Shown piece after piece: positions 8,509 through 16,950 of a stretch of DNA of 64,000 nt. This DNA comes from Streptomyces sulfonofaciens (GTDB lineage Bacteria > Actinomycetota > Actinomycetes > Streptomycetales > Streptomycetaceae). The DNA lies in NCBI RefSeq assembly GCF_014656295.1, contig NZ_BNCD01000015.1, positions 171,874 through 235,873 of the forward strand, read 5' to 3'. The notes below the pieces were generated by a model. The model saw only the letters and a program-made list of their open reading frames with translations. It ran no database searches and was not told the origin of the DNA. How positions within the stretch are numbered: position 1 is the stretch's first letter; the number at the start of each line of letters is the position of its first letter. The translations under genes and the position numbers were made by a program.

Positions 8509-9456
8509 TCACCCGTGCAGGAAACTCATGATTCCCTCAGAGATGCCCTGCGCCGCCTTCTGCCGCCACGCGCCGCTCGTCACCTCGGCGGCGTCGTGCG
8601 TGTCGCGCATGTTGCCGCACTCGATGAACACCTTGGGCACCCGGGACAGGTTCAGCCCGCCCAGGTCGGCGCGGACGTCGAGGCCGGTGCCGCCGCCGAT
8701 GTAGTTGGAGGGGGCGCTGCCGGTGGCGTGGGCGAAACGGCCGGCGACGCGCTCCCCGAGCTCGCGGGACGGCCCCGTGATCGCCCGGGTGTCCGCCCGG
8801 CCCTCGTGCACCGGCGCGGGCAGGATGACGTGGAAGCCGCGGTCCCCGGCCGGGGCGCCGTCGGCGTGGATGGAGATCGCGGCGTCCGCGTGCGCCGTGT
8901 TGCCGATCCGGGCCCGCTCGTCGACGCAGGGGCCGAAGGCGCGGTCGCCGTCCTGCGTCAGGACGACCTCGGCGCCCTGCTCCTCCAGCAGCGCCCGCAC
9001 CCGTCGTGAGACGTCGAGGGTGAACCGGGCCTCCGGGTATCCGGCGTTCGTGGCCGTGCCCGTGGTGTCGCACTCCTTGGTGCCGGTGCCGACGTCCACC
9101 TTGCGGTTGATCTCGTCGGGGTGCCGGTAGTTGTCCGGGTTGTGGCCCGGGTCGATCACGACGACCCTGCCGGCCAGGGGTCGCGCGGCCGTGTGCCCGG
9201 GAGCGCCGGCGGGGGGCTTGCCGTACGCCCGGCCGGGACCGCGGTCGCCGTAGGGCGTACCGGGCGCGCTCCGCGCGGTGGCGGCGCTCGGCGGGGGGCC
9301 GTCCGCGGGCGTGCCGTGCGGCGCCGGTCCGTCCACGGCCCGCCAGACGAGCCAGCCCACCAGGGCCACGGACAGCAGCGCAGCCACCGCCACGGCCGGC
9401 GCACGCCGCGGCGGACGGGAGCCGTCGGCCCCGTAAGGATCGCGGCCGGGACTCAT
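8509..9456 (-). CDS. N-acetylmuramoyl-L-alanine amidase (Amidase_3), membrane anchored
   Basis: 315 residues from ATG 9456 (an in-frame GTG lies at 9465). An N-terminal membrane segment (VAVAALLSVALVGWLVW) and a low-complexity linker lead to a zinc amidase domain at about residues 95-315. Expected residues are visible: VVVIDPGHNPDN with the first zinc His, PEARFTLDVSRRV, VVLTQDGDRAF, HADAAISIHADGAP with the second His ligand, and VPKVFIECGNM with the catalytic Glu. It should cleave the amide between MurNAc and L-Ala outside the membrane. A long insertion with HPDEINRKVDVGTGTKECD is typical of streptomycete members. Confidence 0.9.
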   Translation of the reverse strand: MSPGRDPYGADGSRPPRRAPAVAVAALLSVALVGWLVWRAVDGPAPHGTPADGPPPSAATARSAPGTPYGDRGPGRAYGKPPAGAPGHTAARPLAGRVVVIDPGHNPDNYRHPDEINRKVDVGTGTKECDTTGTATNAGYPEARFTLDVSRRVRALLEEQGAEVVLTQDGDRAFGPCVDERARIGNTAHADAAISIHADGAPAGDRGFHVILPAPVHEGRADTRAITGPSRELGERVAGRFAHATGSAPSNYIGGGTGLDVRADLGGLNLSRVPKVFIECGNMRDTHDAAEVTSGAWRQKAAQGISEGIMSFLHG

Positions 9457-9474
9457 GGGGGACACGGTCCGACT

Positions 9475-10191
9475 CTAGACCGCGGCCCCGGCCGCCTGCT
9501 CGGCGGTGCGCAGCACGCGCAGCGAGCGGACCGCCGCGACCTCGGCGAAGGCACCGGAGTCGAGGGCCCGCCGGTAGATGCGGTACGGGGCCCGGCCGCC
9601 GTCCGCGGGATCCGGGAACACATCGTGGATGACCAGCAGGCCGCCCGGTGCGAGATGCGGCGTCCAGCCCTCGTAGTCGCCCCTCGCGTGCTCGTCCGTG
9701 TGGCCGCCGTCGATGAAGACCAGGCCGAGCGGCGCCCGCCAGAGGCGCGCCACCTGCGGCGAACGGCCCACGACCGCCACCACGTGGTCCTCCAGACCGG
9801 CCTTGAACAGCGTCCTCCGGAAGACGGGCAGGGTGTCCATGCGTCCCACCCCGGGATCCGGATCCACCAGCTCCGGATCGTGGTACTCCCAGCCGGGCTG
9901 CTGCTCCTCGCTGCCCCGGTGGTGGTCGACCGTGACCGCGGTGACGCCCGCGGCACGGGCCGCGTCGGCCAGCAGCAGGGTGGAGCGGCCGCAGTAGGTG
10001 CCGACCTCCAGCAGCGGGAGCCCCAGCGCCGCGGCCCGGCACGCGGCCGCGTACAGGGCGAGCCCCTCGTCGAGGGGCATGAAGCCCTTGGCCGCCTCGA
10101 AGGCCGCGAGCACCTGCGGCGCGGGGTGCGGCACGGGTGCCGGCGGAGCGTGCACCGGCCGCTCGGACACCGGCGCGGGCTCGACGGCCAT
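9475..10191 (-). CDS. class I SAM-dependent methyltransferase (Methyltransf_24 type)
   Basis: 238 residues. The same frame stays open to 10914, but ATG 10191 has a perfect GGAGGA site 4 bases upstream and is taken as the start. Conserved parts are LPLLEVGTYCGRSTLLLADAA (motif I), VTAVTVDHHRGSEE, LGLVFIDGGHTDEHARGDYE and LAPGGLLVIHDVFPDP. The FIDGGH motif is characteristic of the macrocin/cephalosporin-hydroxylase-like Methyltransf_24 group. Upstream in frame lies a remnant of a GH5 glycosidase. A database annotator could wrongly merge the two. Confidence 0.85.
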   Translation of the reverse strand: MAVEPAPVSERPVHAPPAPVPHPAPQVLAAFEAAKGFMPLDEGLALYAAACRAAALGLPLLEVGTYCGRSTLLLADAARAAGVTAVTVDHHRGSEEQQPGWEYHDPELVDPDPGVGRMDTLPVFRRTLFKAGLEDHVVAVVGRSPQVARLWRAPLGLVFIDGGHTDEHARGDYEGWTPHLAPGGLLVIHDVFPDPADGGRAPYRIYRRALDSGAFAEVAAVRSLRVLRTAEQAAGAAV

Positions 10192-10332
10192 GGGTTCCTC
10201 CAGCTCGGGGGCGTACGTCGGCACGGGCGGTTGCGCCCGTTGCGCAGGCCCGCGCCCATGCTGCCGTACGCTCCCGCGGCCGGTGGCGGCGGGGGCGTGG
10301 CGCGGCGGACGGCCGGGCCGGGAGCCGGCGGC

Positions 10333-10758
10333 GGTGTCATGGGCTTCGAGGATGCAGATGAGCTTGTTCAGCTTGCACTGGCCGATGATGTTGGAGACGT
10401 CGCTCGCGTTGTTCTGGGTCCAGCGGGCGCCGGTGCTCAGCACGATGCGGGCGCTGTTGGCGCCGAGGGCCCTGATGTCCTTCAGCGACTGGGTGGTCCT
10501 GTCGGCGTACCAGGCGTGGGCGGCACTGACGCCCCGCAGGACGAAGGCGCTGCCGTTGCCCTCGACCAGCTTGCCACCGCTGATGTGCAGACCGGTGGCG
10601 GCGGGCGCGGCACCGCTCGCCGCGGCTGTCTGGACGGGGCCGAGGGCGGCGAGGGCGAGTCCGGCCAGGGCGGCGAGCGCGGTCGGCAGGCTCCGGATGC
10701 GGCGGCGCGGGCCCTGGCCTAGTGTCGGTGTGCCACCTGTGGGACGGTCGTGTTCCAC
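10333..10758 (-). pseudogene. 5' remnant of a secreted GH5 (mannanase/endoglucanase-like) gene
   Basis: A signal peptide (SLPTALAALAGLALAALGPV) is followed by about 95 residues of a GH5 catalytic domain beginning LHISGGKLVEGNGSAFVLRG, then HAWYADRTTQSLKDIRALGA, RIVLSTGARW and LNKLICILEAHDT. In intact enzymes this is only the first two beta/alpha units. Both catalytic glutamates would come later and are absent. The reading frame continues without a stop into non-homologous sequence (GSRPGRPPRHAP) and then the methyltransferase. Possible starts are GTG 10758 or 10764, neither with a good ribosome binding site. It is best read as a truncated gene left by a deletion. Confidence 0.75.
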
Positions 10759-10779
10759 CGGCACGACCTGGAGAGACCC

Positions 10780-11106
10780 ATGGCCACCGCTTCCCTGCCC
10801 GCCCCCGTCCGCCGGGCCGTCGACGCCGCCAACAACGGGGACACCGACGCGTTCCTCGCCGCCTTCGCGGAGGACGGCGCGGTGAACGACTGGGGACGTG
10901 AGTTCCGCGGGCACGACGCCATCCGGGGCTGGAGCGACGAGGAGTTCATCGGCAAGCAGGTGACCCTGGACATCACCGGCACCCGGGCGGACGGCGACAC
11001 CGTCACCGTCAGCGCCCAGGTCGGCGGGAGCGGCTTCAACGGCCCCTCCGACTTCGCCTTCATCGTCGAGGGGGACCGGATCGGCCTGATGAGGATCACC
11101 GGCTGA
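10780..11106 (+). CDS. SnoaL-like / NTF2-fold protein
   Basis: 108 residues from ATG 10780 with GGAGA 5 bases upstream. The order of elements is that of a nuclear-transport-factor-2 cone: VRRAVDAANNGDTDAFLAAF helix, FAEDGAVNDWGREFRGHDAI, RGWSDEEFIGKQVTLDI, then three strands ending SDFAFIVEGDRIGLMRIT. Such proteins act as small hydrolases, isomerases or ligand-binding domains. The product of this one is unknown. It is divergent from the GH5 remnant and is followed by the convergent MFS gene. Confidence 0.83.
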   Translation: MATASLPAPVRRAVDAANNGDTDAFLAAFAEDGAVNDWGREFRGHDAIRGWSDEEFIGKQVTLDITGTRADGDTVTVSAQVGGSGFNGPSDFAFIVEGDRIGLMRITG

Positions 11107-11354
11107 CCGTTCCGTTCGCGGGACGGCCCGTCAGGCCCGGGTGCACCGGGTCAGGACCGCGGCGGTGGACTCACCGGAAGGCGGTGCGCTCGCAGCCGCC
11201 GACCGCCGACCGCGACCGCCGACCGCCGGCCGCGGTCATGTCAGGGGCCTGGCGGCCGGCCGTGGCGTGCGGCTGCGCGTCGCTCACCCGCACGAGCCGC
11301 GGGGCCGGCCCCGGGCCGGGCCTGACGGTGGCCCGGGGCGCCCGCGGCCCTTGC

Positions 11355-13331
11355 TCAGGAGCCGCTGCGGGGACGTTCGAGCGTGGCGGCGGCCTCCTGG
11401 CGGGGTGCGGGGACCAGGGCCGAGAGGGGGAGGTCGACCTCCACGGGGCCCGCGTGGCCCGAGTACGTGGCCGCGGAGGCGCGCGGCGCATGACCGCCCG
11501 CCGTCGCGGCGAGCACGTAGGGGCCGGGGGCGGGCACGGTGAGGACGTAGCGGCCGGCCGTGTCGGTGAGCGCGGCGCCCGCCTGGCGGCCGCGGCCGTC
11601 GATCAGCGTCACCTTCGCGCGGGCCACGGGCGAGCCCGCGGCGTCGAGCACCCGGCCGTGGAAGCCGCAGCTTCCGCGGCGCGGGACGTCCGAGGCCGGC
11701 CGTGTGTCCGCGGCGTGCGGCGCGGTGCGGACGGGCACGGCGCCGACCTGCGCCCCGGGAGCCGCGACGGAGGCGGCCGCGGGTACCGGCTGCGGCGCGG
11801 CGGTGCCGGTGGCGCCGGGCACCGCGGTGTCGTCCGACGCGGCGCGCAGGTGCGGCTGCGGGGCCACCCGGCGGCGGGACGGCAGGAACACCGCCAGGAC
11901 CAGACCGCCGGCGACCGCACAGGTGGCGATCAGGAACGACACCCGGAAGCCGTGCATCGTCGGCACCGCGATGCCGTCCGGCGTCACGTTCGCCGTACGG
12001 GCCAGCACCATGCCGATGACGGCGCTGGAGACCGAGGTGCCGATGGAGCGCATCAGGGCGTTGAGGCCGTTGGCGGCGCCGGTCTCCGACGGGTCCACCG
12101 CACCGATGATCAGGGCGGGCAGCGAGGAGTACGCGAGCCCGATGCCCGCGCCCACCACCACCGAGATCACGACGGTCTGCCATGCCTCGCTCATCAGGCC
12201 GAGCCCGGCGCCGTAGCCGATGCCGATCACGAGCATGCCGAGGAGCAGCGACATCTTGGGCCCGTAGGCCCTTGAGAGCTTCGCGTACAGCGGCGCCGTG
12301 AGCATCATCGTCAGCCCGAGCGGGGCCACGCAGAGACCGGCGACCACCATGGACTGGCCGAGGCCGTAGCCGGTGGCCTTGGGCAGTTGGAGCAACTGCG
12401 GCAGGACCAGCGAGATTGCGTAGAAGGCCACGCCGACCATGATCGAGGTCAGGTTGGTCAGCAGCACCTCGCGCCGTGCCGTGGTGCGCAGGTCCACCAG
12501 CGGGGCCTTCATCCGCAGCTCCATCAGGCCCCACAGGAGGAGGACCGCGACGGAGGCGCCGAACAGGGCGAGGGTCGTCGGCGAACCCCATCCCCAGTCG
12601 CTGCCCTTGGTGACGGGCAGCAGCAGGAGTATCAGGCCGGCGGAGAGCCCGAGGGCGCCCGCCAGGTCGAACCTGCCGCGGGCGCGCACCGCCGACTCCG
12701 GCACCATCAGCAGCGTGAGCAGGATCGCCAGCACGCCGAGCCCGGCGGCGGTGAAGAACAGGGCGTGCCAGTCGAAGTGCTGGGCGACCAGCGCGGCACC
12801 CGGCAGCGCCAGGCCACCGCCGACGCCGATCGAGGAGCTCATCAGCGCCATCGCACCGGGGAGCCGCTCGCGCGGCAGTTCGTCCCGCATCAGGCCGATG
12901 CCCAGCGGGATCGCGCCCATCGCGAAGCCCTGGAGCGCACGGCCGGCGATCATGATCAGTAGCTGGTCGGTGAAACCGCAGATCAGCGAGCCGATCACCA
13001 TGACGGCGAGGCTGGCGAGCAGCATGCGCCGCTTGCCGTACAGGTCACCGAGACGGCCCATGATCGGGGTGGCCACGGCGCCGGCGAGCAGGGTGGAGGT
13101 CATGACCCAGGTGGCATTGCTCGCCGAGGTGCTGAGCAGGGTCGGCAGGTCCTTGATGACCGGCACGAGCAGCGTCTGCATCACGGCGACCGTGATGCCG
13201 GCGAAGGCGAGGACGGGGACGATGCCGCCGCGGCCGTCCCGGTGCTTCCCCGGGTCCTCGGGAAGTCCGGACACGGGAACGGCGGTCAGGGGGGCCGCCG
13301 TTCCGGGGTGCTGGTCGGTCGTCGGGGTCAT
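11355..13331 (-). CDS. DHA2-type MFS exporter with C-terminal carboxypeptidase-regulatory-like domain
   Basis: 658 residues from ATG 13331 with CTGGAGG 9 bases upstream. Residues about 30-500 form a 14-helix drug:proton antiporter-type transporter with the loop 2-3 motif GRLGDLYGKRRML. After a Pro/Ala-rich linker, residues about 565-645 form a beta-sandwich carboxypeptidase regulatory-like unit (GFHGRVLDAAGSPVARAKVT, AALTDTAGRYVLTVPAPGPY, LAATAGGHAP). That domain normally occurs in secreted proteins. With 14 helices it would face the cytoplasm. The frame remains open upstream to 13820 but this is non-coding. It is divergent from a second MFS gene, with a 533-base gap. Confidence 0.9.
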   Translation of the reverse strand: MTPTTDQHPGTAAPLTAVPVSGLPEDPGKHRDGRGGIVPVLAFAGITVAVMQTLLVPVIKDLPTLLSTSASNATWVMTSTLLAGAVATPIMGRLGDLYGKRRMLLASLAVMVIGSLICGFTDQLLIMIAGRALQGFAMGAIPLGIGLMRDELPRERLPGAMALMSSSIGVGGGLALPGAALVAQHFDWHALFFTAAGLGVLAILLTLLMVPESAVRARGRFDLAGALGLSAGLILLLLPVTKGSDWGWGSPTTLALFGASVAVLLLWGLMELRMKAPLVDLRTTARREVLLTNLTSIMVGVAFYAISLVLPQLLQLPKATGYGLGQSMVVAGLCVAPLGLTMMLTAPLYAKLSRAYGPKMSLLLGMLVIGIGYGAGLGLMSEAWQTVVISVVVGAGIGLAYSSLPALIIGAVDPSETGAANGLNALMRSIGTSVSSAVIGMVLARTANVTPDGIAVPTMHGFRVSFLIATCAVAGGLVLAVFLPSRRRVAPQPHLRAASDDTAVPGATGTAAPQPVPAAASVAAPGAQVGAVPVRTAPHAADTRPASDVPRRGSCGFHGRVLDAAGSPVARAKVTLIDGRGRQAGAALTDTAGRYVLTVPAPGPYVLAATAGGHAPRASAATYSGHAGPVEVDLPLSALVPAPRQEAAATLERPRSGS

Positions 13332-13864
13332 TCTGTGCGGCCTCCAGGGCAGGAGTGGGAGGGCTGACGCCGGATGGCGCGGAGCGGTCGGTCGTGCGGT
13401 CGGTCGTCGGGTTGCGGCGGTTCGGCGCCGCGGGCCGCGGTGCCCGCGGGGTCGCGCGCCCGCTGCCGTGGCGTGCGGGGCCGGTGCGGTCCCGCGGGTT
13501 CGTGCGTGCGCCCGGCGCGGCCCTGTGCTGTGCGACCGGGACGCGCGGCGGTACGTGGCACATGAACTTACCTGCGCCGTGCCATATTCCGAGGAACATC
13601 GTACGAACACCAATCTTGACCTGTTCGTGACACTCCGGTCCGTCGTATGCGGGGGTTTGCATGGCACTCGGAGAGCGGGCCGGTCCGGGCCCGAGCGGGT
13701 GCACCGCTGGTCGGCGCGCACCGCGGCCGGCGGTTGCGATGAGGGATGGTGCGGGTGAGTCTGGAGGTGTGTCGTATGACTTTCGAGGCCGGTGGGGGAC
13801 CGGGGCAGACAGGTCGTCACTCATACGGCGAAATCCCGACGGGGGTCCTGAGGCCCGTGCAAAC
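13332..13864. other. 533-base region between divergent MFS genes
   Basis: No supported gene. A local AT-rich patch at about 13558-13650 (including TTGACC near 13616) is the likely site of divergent promoters and of a regulator. No perfect palindrome was found by eye. Confidence 0.4.
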
Positions 13865-15319
13865 ATGACCCGCATGCTCAGAGTCGCTGAAGCCCCCCCA
13901 CTCACCCACCGCACTCCAGCCCCGACGTGGCTTGTCGTACTCGCCGCCTGCGCGGGGGAGTTCCTCGTCGTCCTCGATGTGTCCGTGGTCAACGTGGCGC
14001 TGCCCTCCATGCGGGCGGACCTGGGGCTCAGCGCGTCAGGGCTCCAGTGGGTCGTGAACGCCTACTCCATCGCCTTCGCGGGCTTCATGCTGCTCGGCGG
14101 CCGTACCGGCGACGTCTTCGGGCGCAAGCGCATGTTCCTCGTGGGACTCGCGCTGTTCACGCTGGCCTCCTTCGCGGGCGGTCTCGCCCAGGAGGGCTGG
14201 CAGCTCCTCGCCGCCCGCGCGGCCCAGGGCCTGGGCGCCGCGGTGCTCGCGCCGGCCACGCTGACCATCCTCACCTCCGCCGTCCCGGAGGGTCCGGCGC
14301 ACGCACGCGCGATCGCGACGTGGAGCGCGGTGGGCGCGGGCGGTGGCGCCGCGGGCGGCCTGGTCGGCGGGCTGCTGACCGAGACGCTGTCCTGGCGCTG
14401 GGTGCTGCTGATCAACGTGCCGGTCGGCGCGCTGGTACTGGCCGGGGCCGCCCGCTGGGTGACCGAGAGCAGGGCAGGCGGTACCCGCCGCCTCGACCTG
14501 CCGGGCGCGGTGCTGGTCACCGCGGGCACCGCCGTACTCGCGTACGGCATCGTGCAGACCGAAGCGGCCGGCTGGACGGCCCCCGCGACCCTGGTACCGC
14601 TGATCGCGGGACCGCTGCTGCTCGCCGTGTTCCTGCTGGTGGAGGGGCGCACCCGGGTGCCGCTGATGCCGCTGCAACTGTTCAGGCTGCGGTCGGTGGC
14701 CGCCGCCAATGCCGTGATGTTCATCTGCGGCGCCGGCATGGTGTGCATGTGGTTCCTGATGACGCTGTACGCCCAGAACGTCCTGGGCTACACCCCGCTG
14801 GACGCCGGGATCGCCCTCGTCCCCAGCTCGGTGAGCGTGATCGTGGGCTCCAAGGCGGCGCCCCGGCTGATGCGGGCACTGGGGGCCAGGGACGTCGCCG
14901 TACTGGGCATCCTGGTCGCCGTGGTCGGGTTCGCCTGGCAGTCGACGATGCGGGCGGACGGCTCGTACACCACCTCGATCCTGCTGCCCGGCATCGTGAT
15001 GATGTTCGGCGCGGGCCTCTCGACGACCCCGCTCGCCGCGCTGGCCACCTCCGGCGCCGACCCGGACGACGCGGGCCTGGTCTCCGGCCTGGTCAACTGC
15101 TCCCGCACGCTCGGCGGCGCGATCGGCCTCGCCGTGCTGTCCACGGTGGCGGCGTCCCGTACGGCCGGCGGCTCCGATCCCGAGGCCCTCACCGCGGGCT
15201 ACGCCCTGGCCTTCCGCTGCGCCGCCGTGATCCTGGTCGCCTCGGCACTCGTCATGCTGCTCTGGATGCCGCGGCGCACCCAGCACCCGGCGGCGGCCGG
15301 CGAGGTCGGTACGGAGTAG
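13865..15319 (+). CDS. DHA2-type MFS drug exporter, 14 helices
   Basis: 484 residues from ATG 13865 (ATG 13874 is an alternative). Helix 1 carries the DHA2 motif VLDVSVVNVALPSMRADLG, motif A appears as LGGRTGDVFGRKRMFLVG and motif C-like sequence as GGAAGGLVGGLLTE. Members export lipophilic cations, antibiotics or dyes using the proton gradient. A strong bidirectional hairpin follows at 15337. It is divergent from the other MFS gene, and no TetR/MarR regulator lies next to either. Confidence 0.9.
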   Translation: MTRMLRVAEAPPLTHRTPAPTWLVVLAACAGEFLVVLDVSVVNVALPSMRADLGLSASGLQWVVNAYSIAFAGFMLLGGRTGDVFGRKRMFLVGLALFTLASFAGGLAQEGWQLLAARAAQGLGAAVLAPATLTILTSAVPEGPAHARAIATWSAVGAGGGAAGGLVGGLLTETLSWRWVLLINVPVGALVLAGAARWVTESRAGGTRRLDLPGAVLVTAGTAVLAYGIVQTEAAGWTAPATLVPLIAGPLLLAVFLLVEGRTRVPLMPLQLFRLRSVAAANAVMFICGAGMVCMWFLMTLYAQNVLGYTPLDAGIALVPSSVSVIVGSKAAPRLMRALGARDVAVLGILVAVVGFAWQSTMRADGSYTTSILLPGIVMMFGAGLSTTPLAALATSGADPDDAGLVSGLVNCSRTLGGAIGLAVLSTVAASRTAGGSDPEALTAGYALAFRCAAVILVASALVMLLWMPRRTQHPAAAGEVGTE

Positions 15320-15336
15320 TCCAGCGGGCCGCCGCC

Positions 15337-15373
15337 CGGCACCACCCGGCCGGTGCCGCGCCGGGTGGTGCCG
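15337..15373. terminator. bidirectional hairpin terminator, 13-bp stem
   Basis: CGGCACCACCCGG (15337-15349) pairs perfectly with CCGGGTGGTGCCG (15361-15373). It separates the convergent MFS gene (stop 15319) and response regulator gene (stop 15558). Confidence 0.8.
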
Positions 15374-15557
15374 AGCCGGCCGGTGCCCGGTCTCCCGGAC
15401 GGGGACCGGGCGGTGCGGCCGGGCCGAGCCATGCGGCGGCGTCGGGCACCGGCTCGCCGGTGATCCCCTGGTCGTCCGCCGGCCTCCGGTCGCGCCCGGT
15501 GGTGTCCGGTCGCGCCGGTGCGTCAGGCGGCCCCGGCGGGCCTGAGCGGATCCCGCG

Positions 15558-16199
15558 TCACAGCCACCCCTGCTGGCGTGCCTCCCGTACCGCCTCCATC
15601 CGGTTGCGGGTACCGGTCTTGCCGATGGCCGACGACAGGTAGTTGCGCACCGTCGACTCCGACAGGTGCACCTTCGCCGCGACATCCGCGACCGTCGCAC
15701 CGTCCGCCGAGGCGACCAGCACCTCGCGCTCGCGGGGCGTGAGCGGATTGGGGCCCGCACTGAGCGCGGCCGCGGCCAGCGCCGGGTCGACCACCGTCTC
15801 GCCGGCGAGCACCCGACGGATCGCCGCGGCCAGCTCCTCCACCGGGCCGTCCTTGACGAGGAAGCCCGCCGCGCCCGCCTCCATGGCCCGCCGCAGGTAA
15901 CCCGGCCGCCCGAACGTCGTCAGGATCAGCACGCGGCACTGCGGGCACGCCGTGCGCAGCTCCGCCGCCGCGTCCAGACCGCTGCACCCGGGCAGTTCGA
16001 TGTCCAGCAGCGCCACGTCAGGCCGCTCCCGGGCCGCTGCCGCCACGATCGCGTCACCGGCGGCCACCTGCGCGACGACCTCCATGTCGTCCTCCAGCCC
16101 GAGCAGCAGGGCCAGCGCGCCGCGCATCATCCCCTGGTCCTCGGCGAGCAGGACCCTCGTACGTCGCACGCCGGAGTCCCCGGGCGGATGGGCGGTCAT
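15558..16199 (-). CDS. NarL/LuxR-type response regulator, DesR-like
   Basis: 213 residues from ATG 16199. A downstream in-frame GTG near 16170 is an alternative start because the ATG lacks a clear ribosome binding site. The receiver domain shows VLLAEDQGMMRGALALLLG, the phosphoacceptor in PDVALLDIELPG, the switch Thr in VLILTTFGRP and Lys in GFLVKDGPVEE. The LuxR helix-turn-helix is LTPREREVLVASADGATVAD then LSESTVRNYLSSAIGKTGTR. It is close to DesR, the membrane-fluidity regulator paired with DesK. A DesK-like kinase and its ABC transporter lie at 18464-21658, but three unrelated genes intervene. Confidence 0.9.
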   Translation of the reverse strand: MTAHPPGDSGVRRTRVLLAEDQGMMRGALALLLGLEDDMEVVAQVAAGDAIVAAAARERPDVALLDIELPGCSGLDAAAELRTACPQCRVLILTTFGRPGYLRRAMEAGAAGFLVKDGPVEELAAAIRRVLAGETVVDPALAAAALSAGPNPLTPREREVLVASADGATVADVAAKVHLSESTVRNYLSSAIGKTGTRNRMEAVREARQQGWL

Positions 16200-16661
16200 G
16201 GGCAAGAGGGTACGGCGGGGTGCTCGGGGCGGCGCCGCTCGGGCCACGCCTCGCCCGGCACCCGCACCACGACGCGGCCCACGCGCCGCGAACCCGTCTG
16301 CCGCCGCACCCCGCCGTCTGCGGCGGAACCCGCGTGCCGTCTGCGGCGGAGCCCCGTGTCGTCTGCCGTGGAACCCGCGTGCCGTCTGCCGCCGTACCCT
16401 CGCGCTTGTCGTGTCCTCCCGCCGTCCCCTGCCGCCCCGCACGCCGACGTCCCGTACGTGGCCGCCCTGCCGCCGCGCCCCTAGTGCCGCCGCGCCGCCG
16501 TGCCGCCGCGCCGTCCGGCGTCCCGGCCGGATCGCCGTCCGTTCGGGGCGCCGAGCGAACATTTCTGGCCTATGCTCCTCAATACCGGAGATACCTGCTC
16601 GTACCGGTGGAGCGTCGCCGGCGGCGGGCAGGCGTACACGCGGGCGCTGCGGGAGGTCGGT
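16200..16661. other. 462-base region upstream of the response regulator
   Basis: No supported gene apart from the repeat array at 16296-16405. An AT-richer stretch near 16560-16610 (TATGCTCCTCAATACC) is a candidate promoter for the small membrane protein at 16662. Confidence 0.4.
16296..16405. repeat. five imperfect tandem repeats, period 20-23 bases
   Basis: Units begin GTCTG at 16296, 16316, 16339, 16361 and 16384 and share the pattern GTCTGCsGyGGAACCCGCGTG. They are contiguous, with no unique spacers, and non-coding, directly upstream of the response regulator start. Confidence 0.7.
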
Positions 16662-16877
16662 ATGCGGGTCGTGGAGGCACTGCACCGGGCGGGGGTGCGC
16701 AGCAACCACCTGCACATGGCGTCGCTCGGCTCGGTGCTGCTGTGCATCGGCTTCTGGACCAGGGCCAAGGGCCACGACCAGGACGAGCGCGGCAACGCCG
16801 AGCGCCGTGCGCTCTTCGTCGGTCTGTGGCCTCCCATGTTCTGGCTCATCGGCCAGTCCGTGGCGGAGTACGAGTAG
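16662..16877 (+). CDS. small membrane protein, conserved type
   Basis: 71 residues from ATG 16662, with GGGAGG 6 bases upstream. The longer open frame from 16500 has a non-coding-looking leader. The sequence has one or two hydrophobic segments (LHMASLGSVLLCIGFWTRA and ALFVGLWPPMFWLIGQSVAEYE), separated by the polar loop KGHDQDERGNAERR. It looks like a real short streptomycete membrane protein. No function is known to me. It is the first of three genes that separate the DesR-like regulator from its probable kinase. Confidence 0.72.
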   Translation: MRVVEALHRAGVRSNHLHMASLGSVLLCIGFWTRAKGHDQDERGNAERRALFVGLWPPMFWLIGQSVAEYE

Positions 16878-16950
16878 CCGCCCGCGCGGCCCGCCGTGAC
16901 GTACTGCGGTTTCCCGAGCGGCCGCGGCGCGCCGCCGAGGGGGCGGGCGC

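Noticed and set aside
9475..10914. A 479-residue secreted GH5-methyltransferase fusion
   Set aside because: The GH5 part lacks its catalytic residues and the methyltransferase has its own ATG with a perfect GGAGGA site, so two units are more likely.
13332..13820. Long N-terminal extension of the leftward MFS protein
   Set aside because: Open frame by GC bias only. The sequence is Arg/Pro/Thr-rich without homology, and ATG 13331 has a good ribosome binding site.
16296..16405. CRISPR array
   Set aside because: The repeats are contiguous without unique spacers and no cas genes are present in the window.
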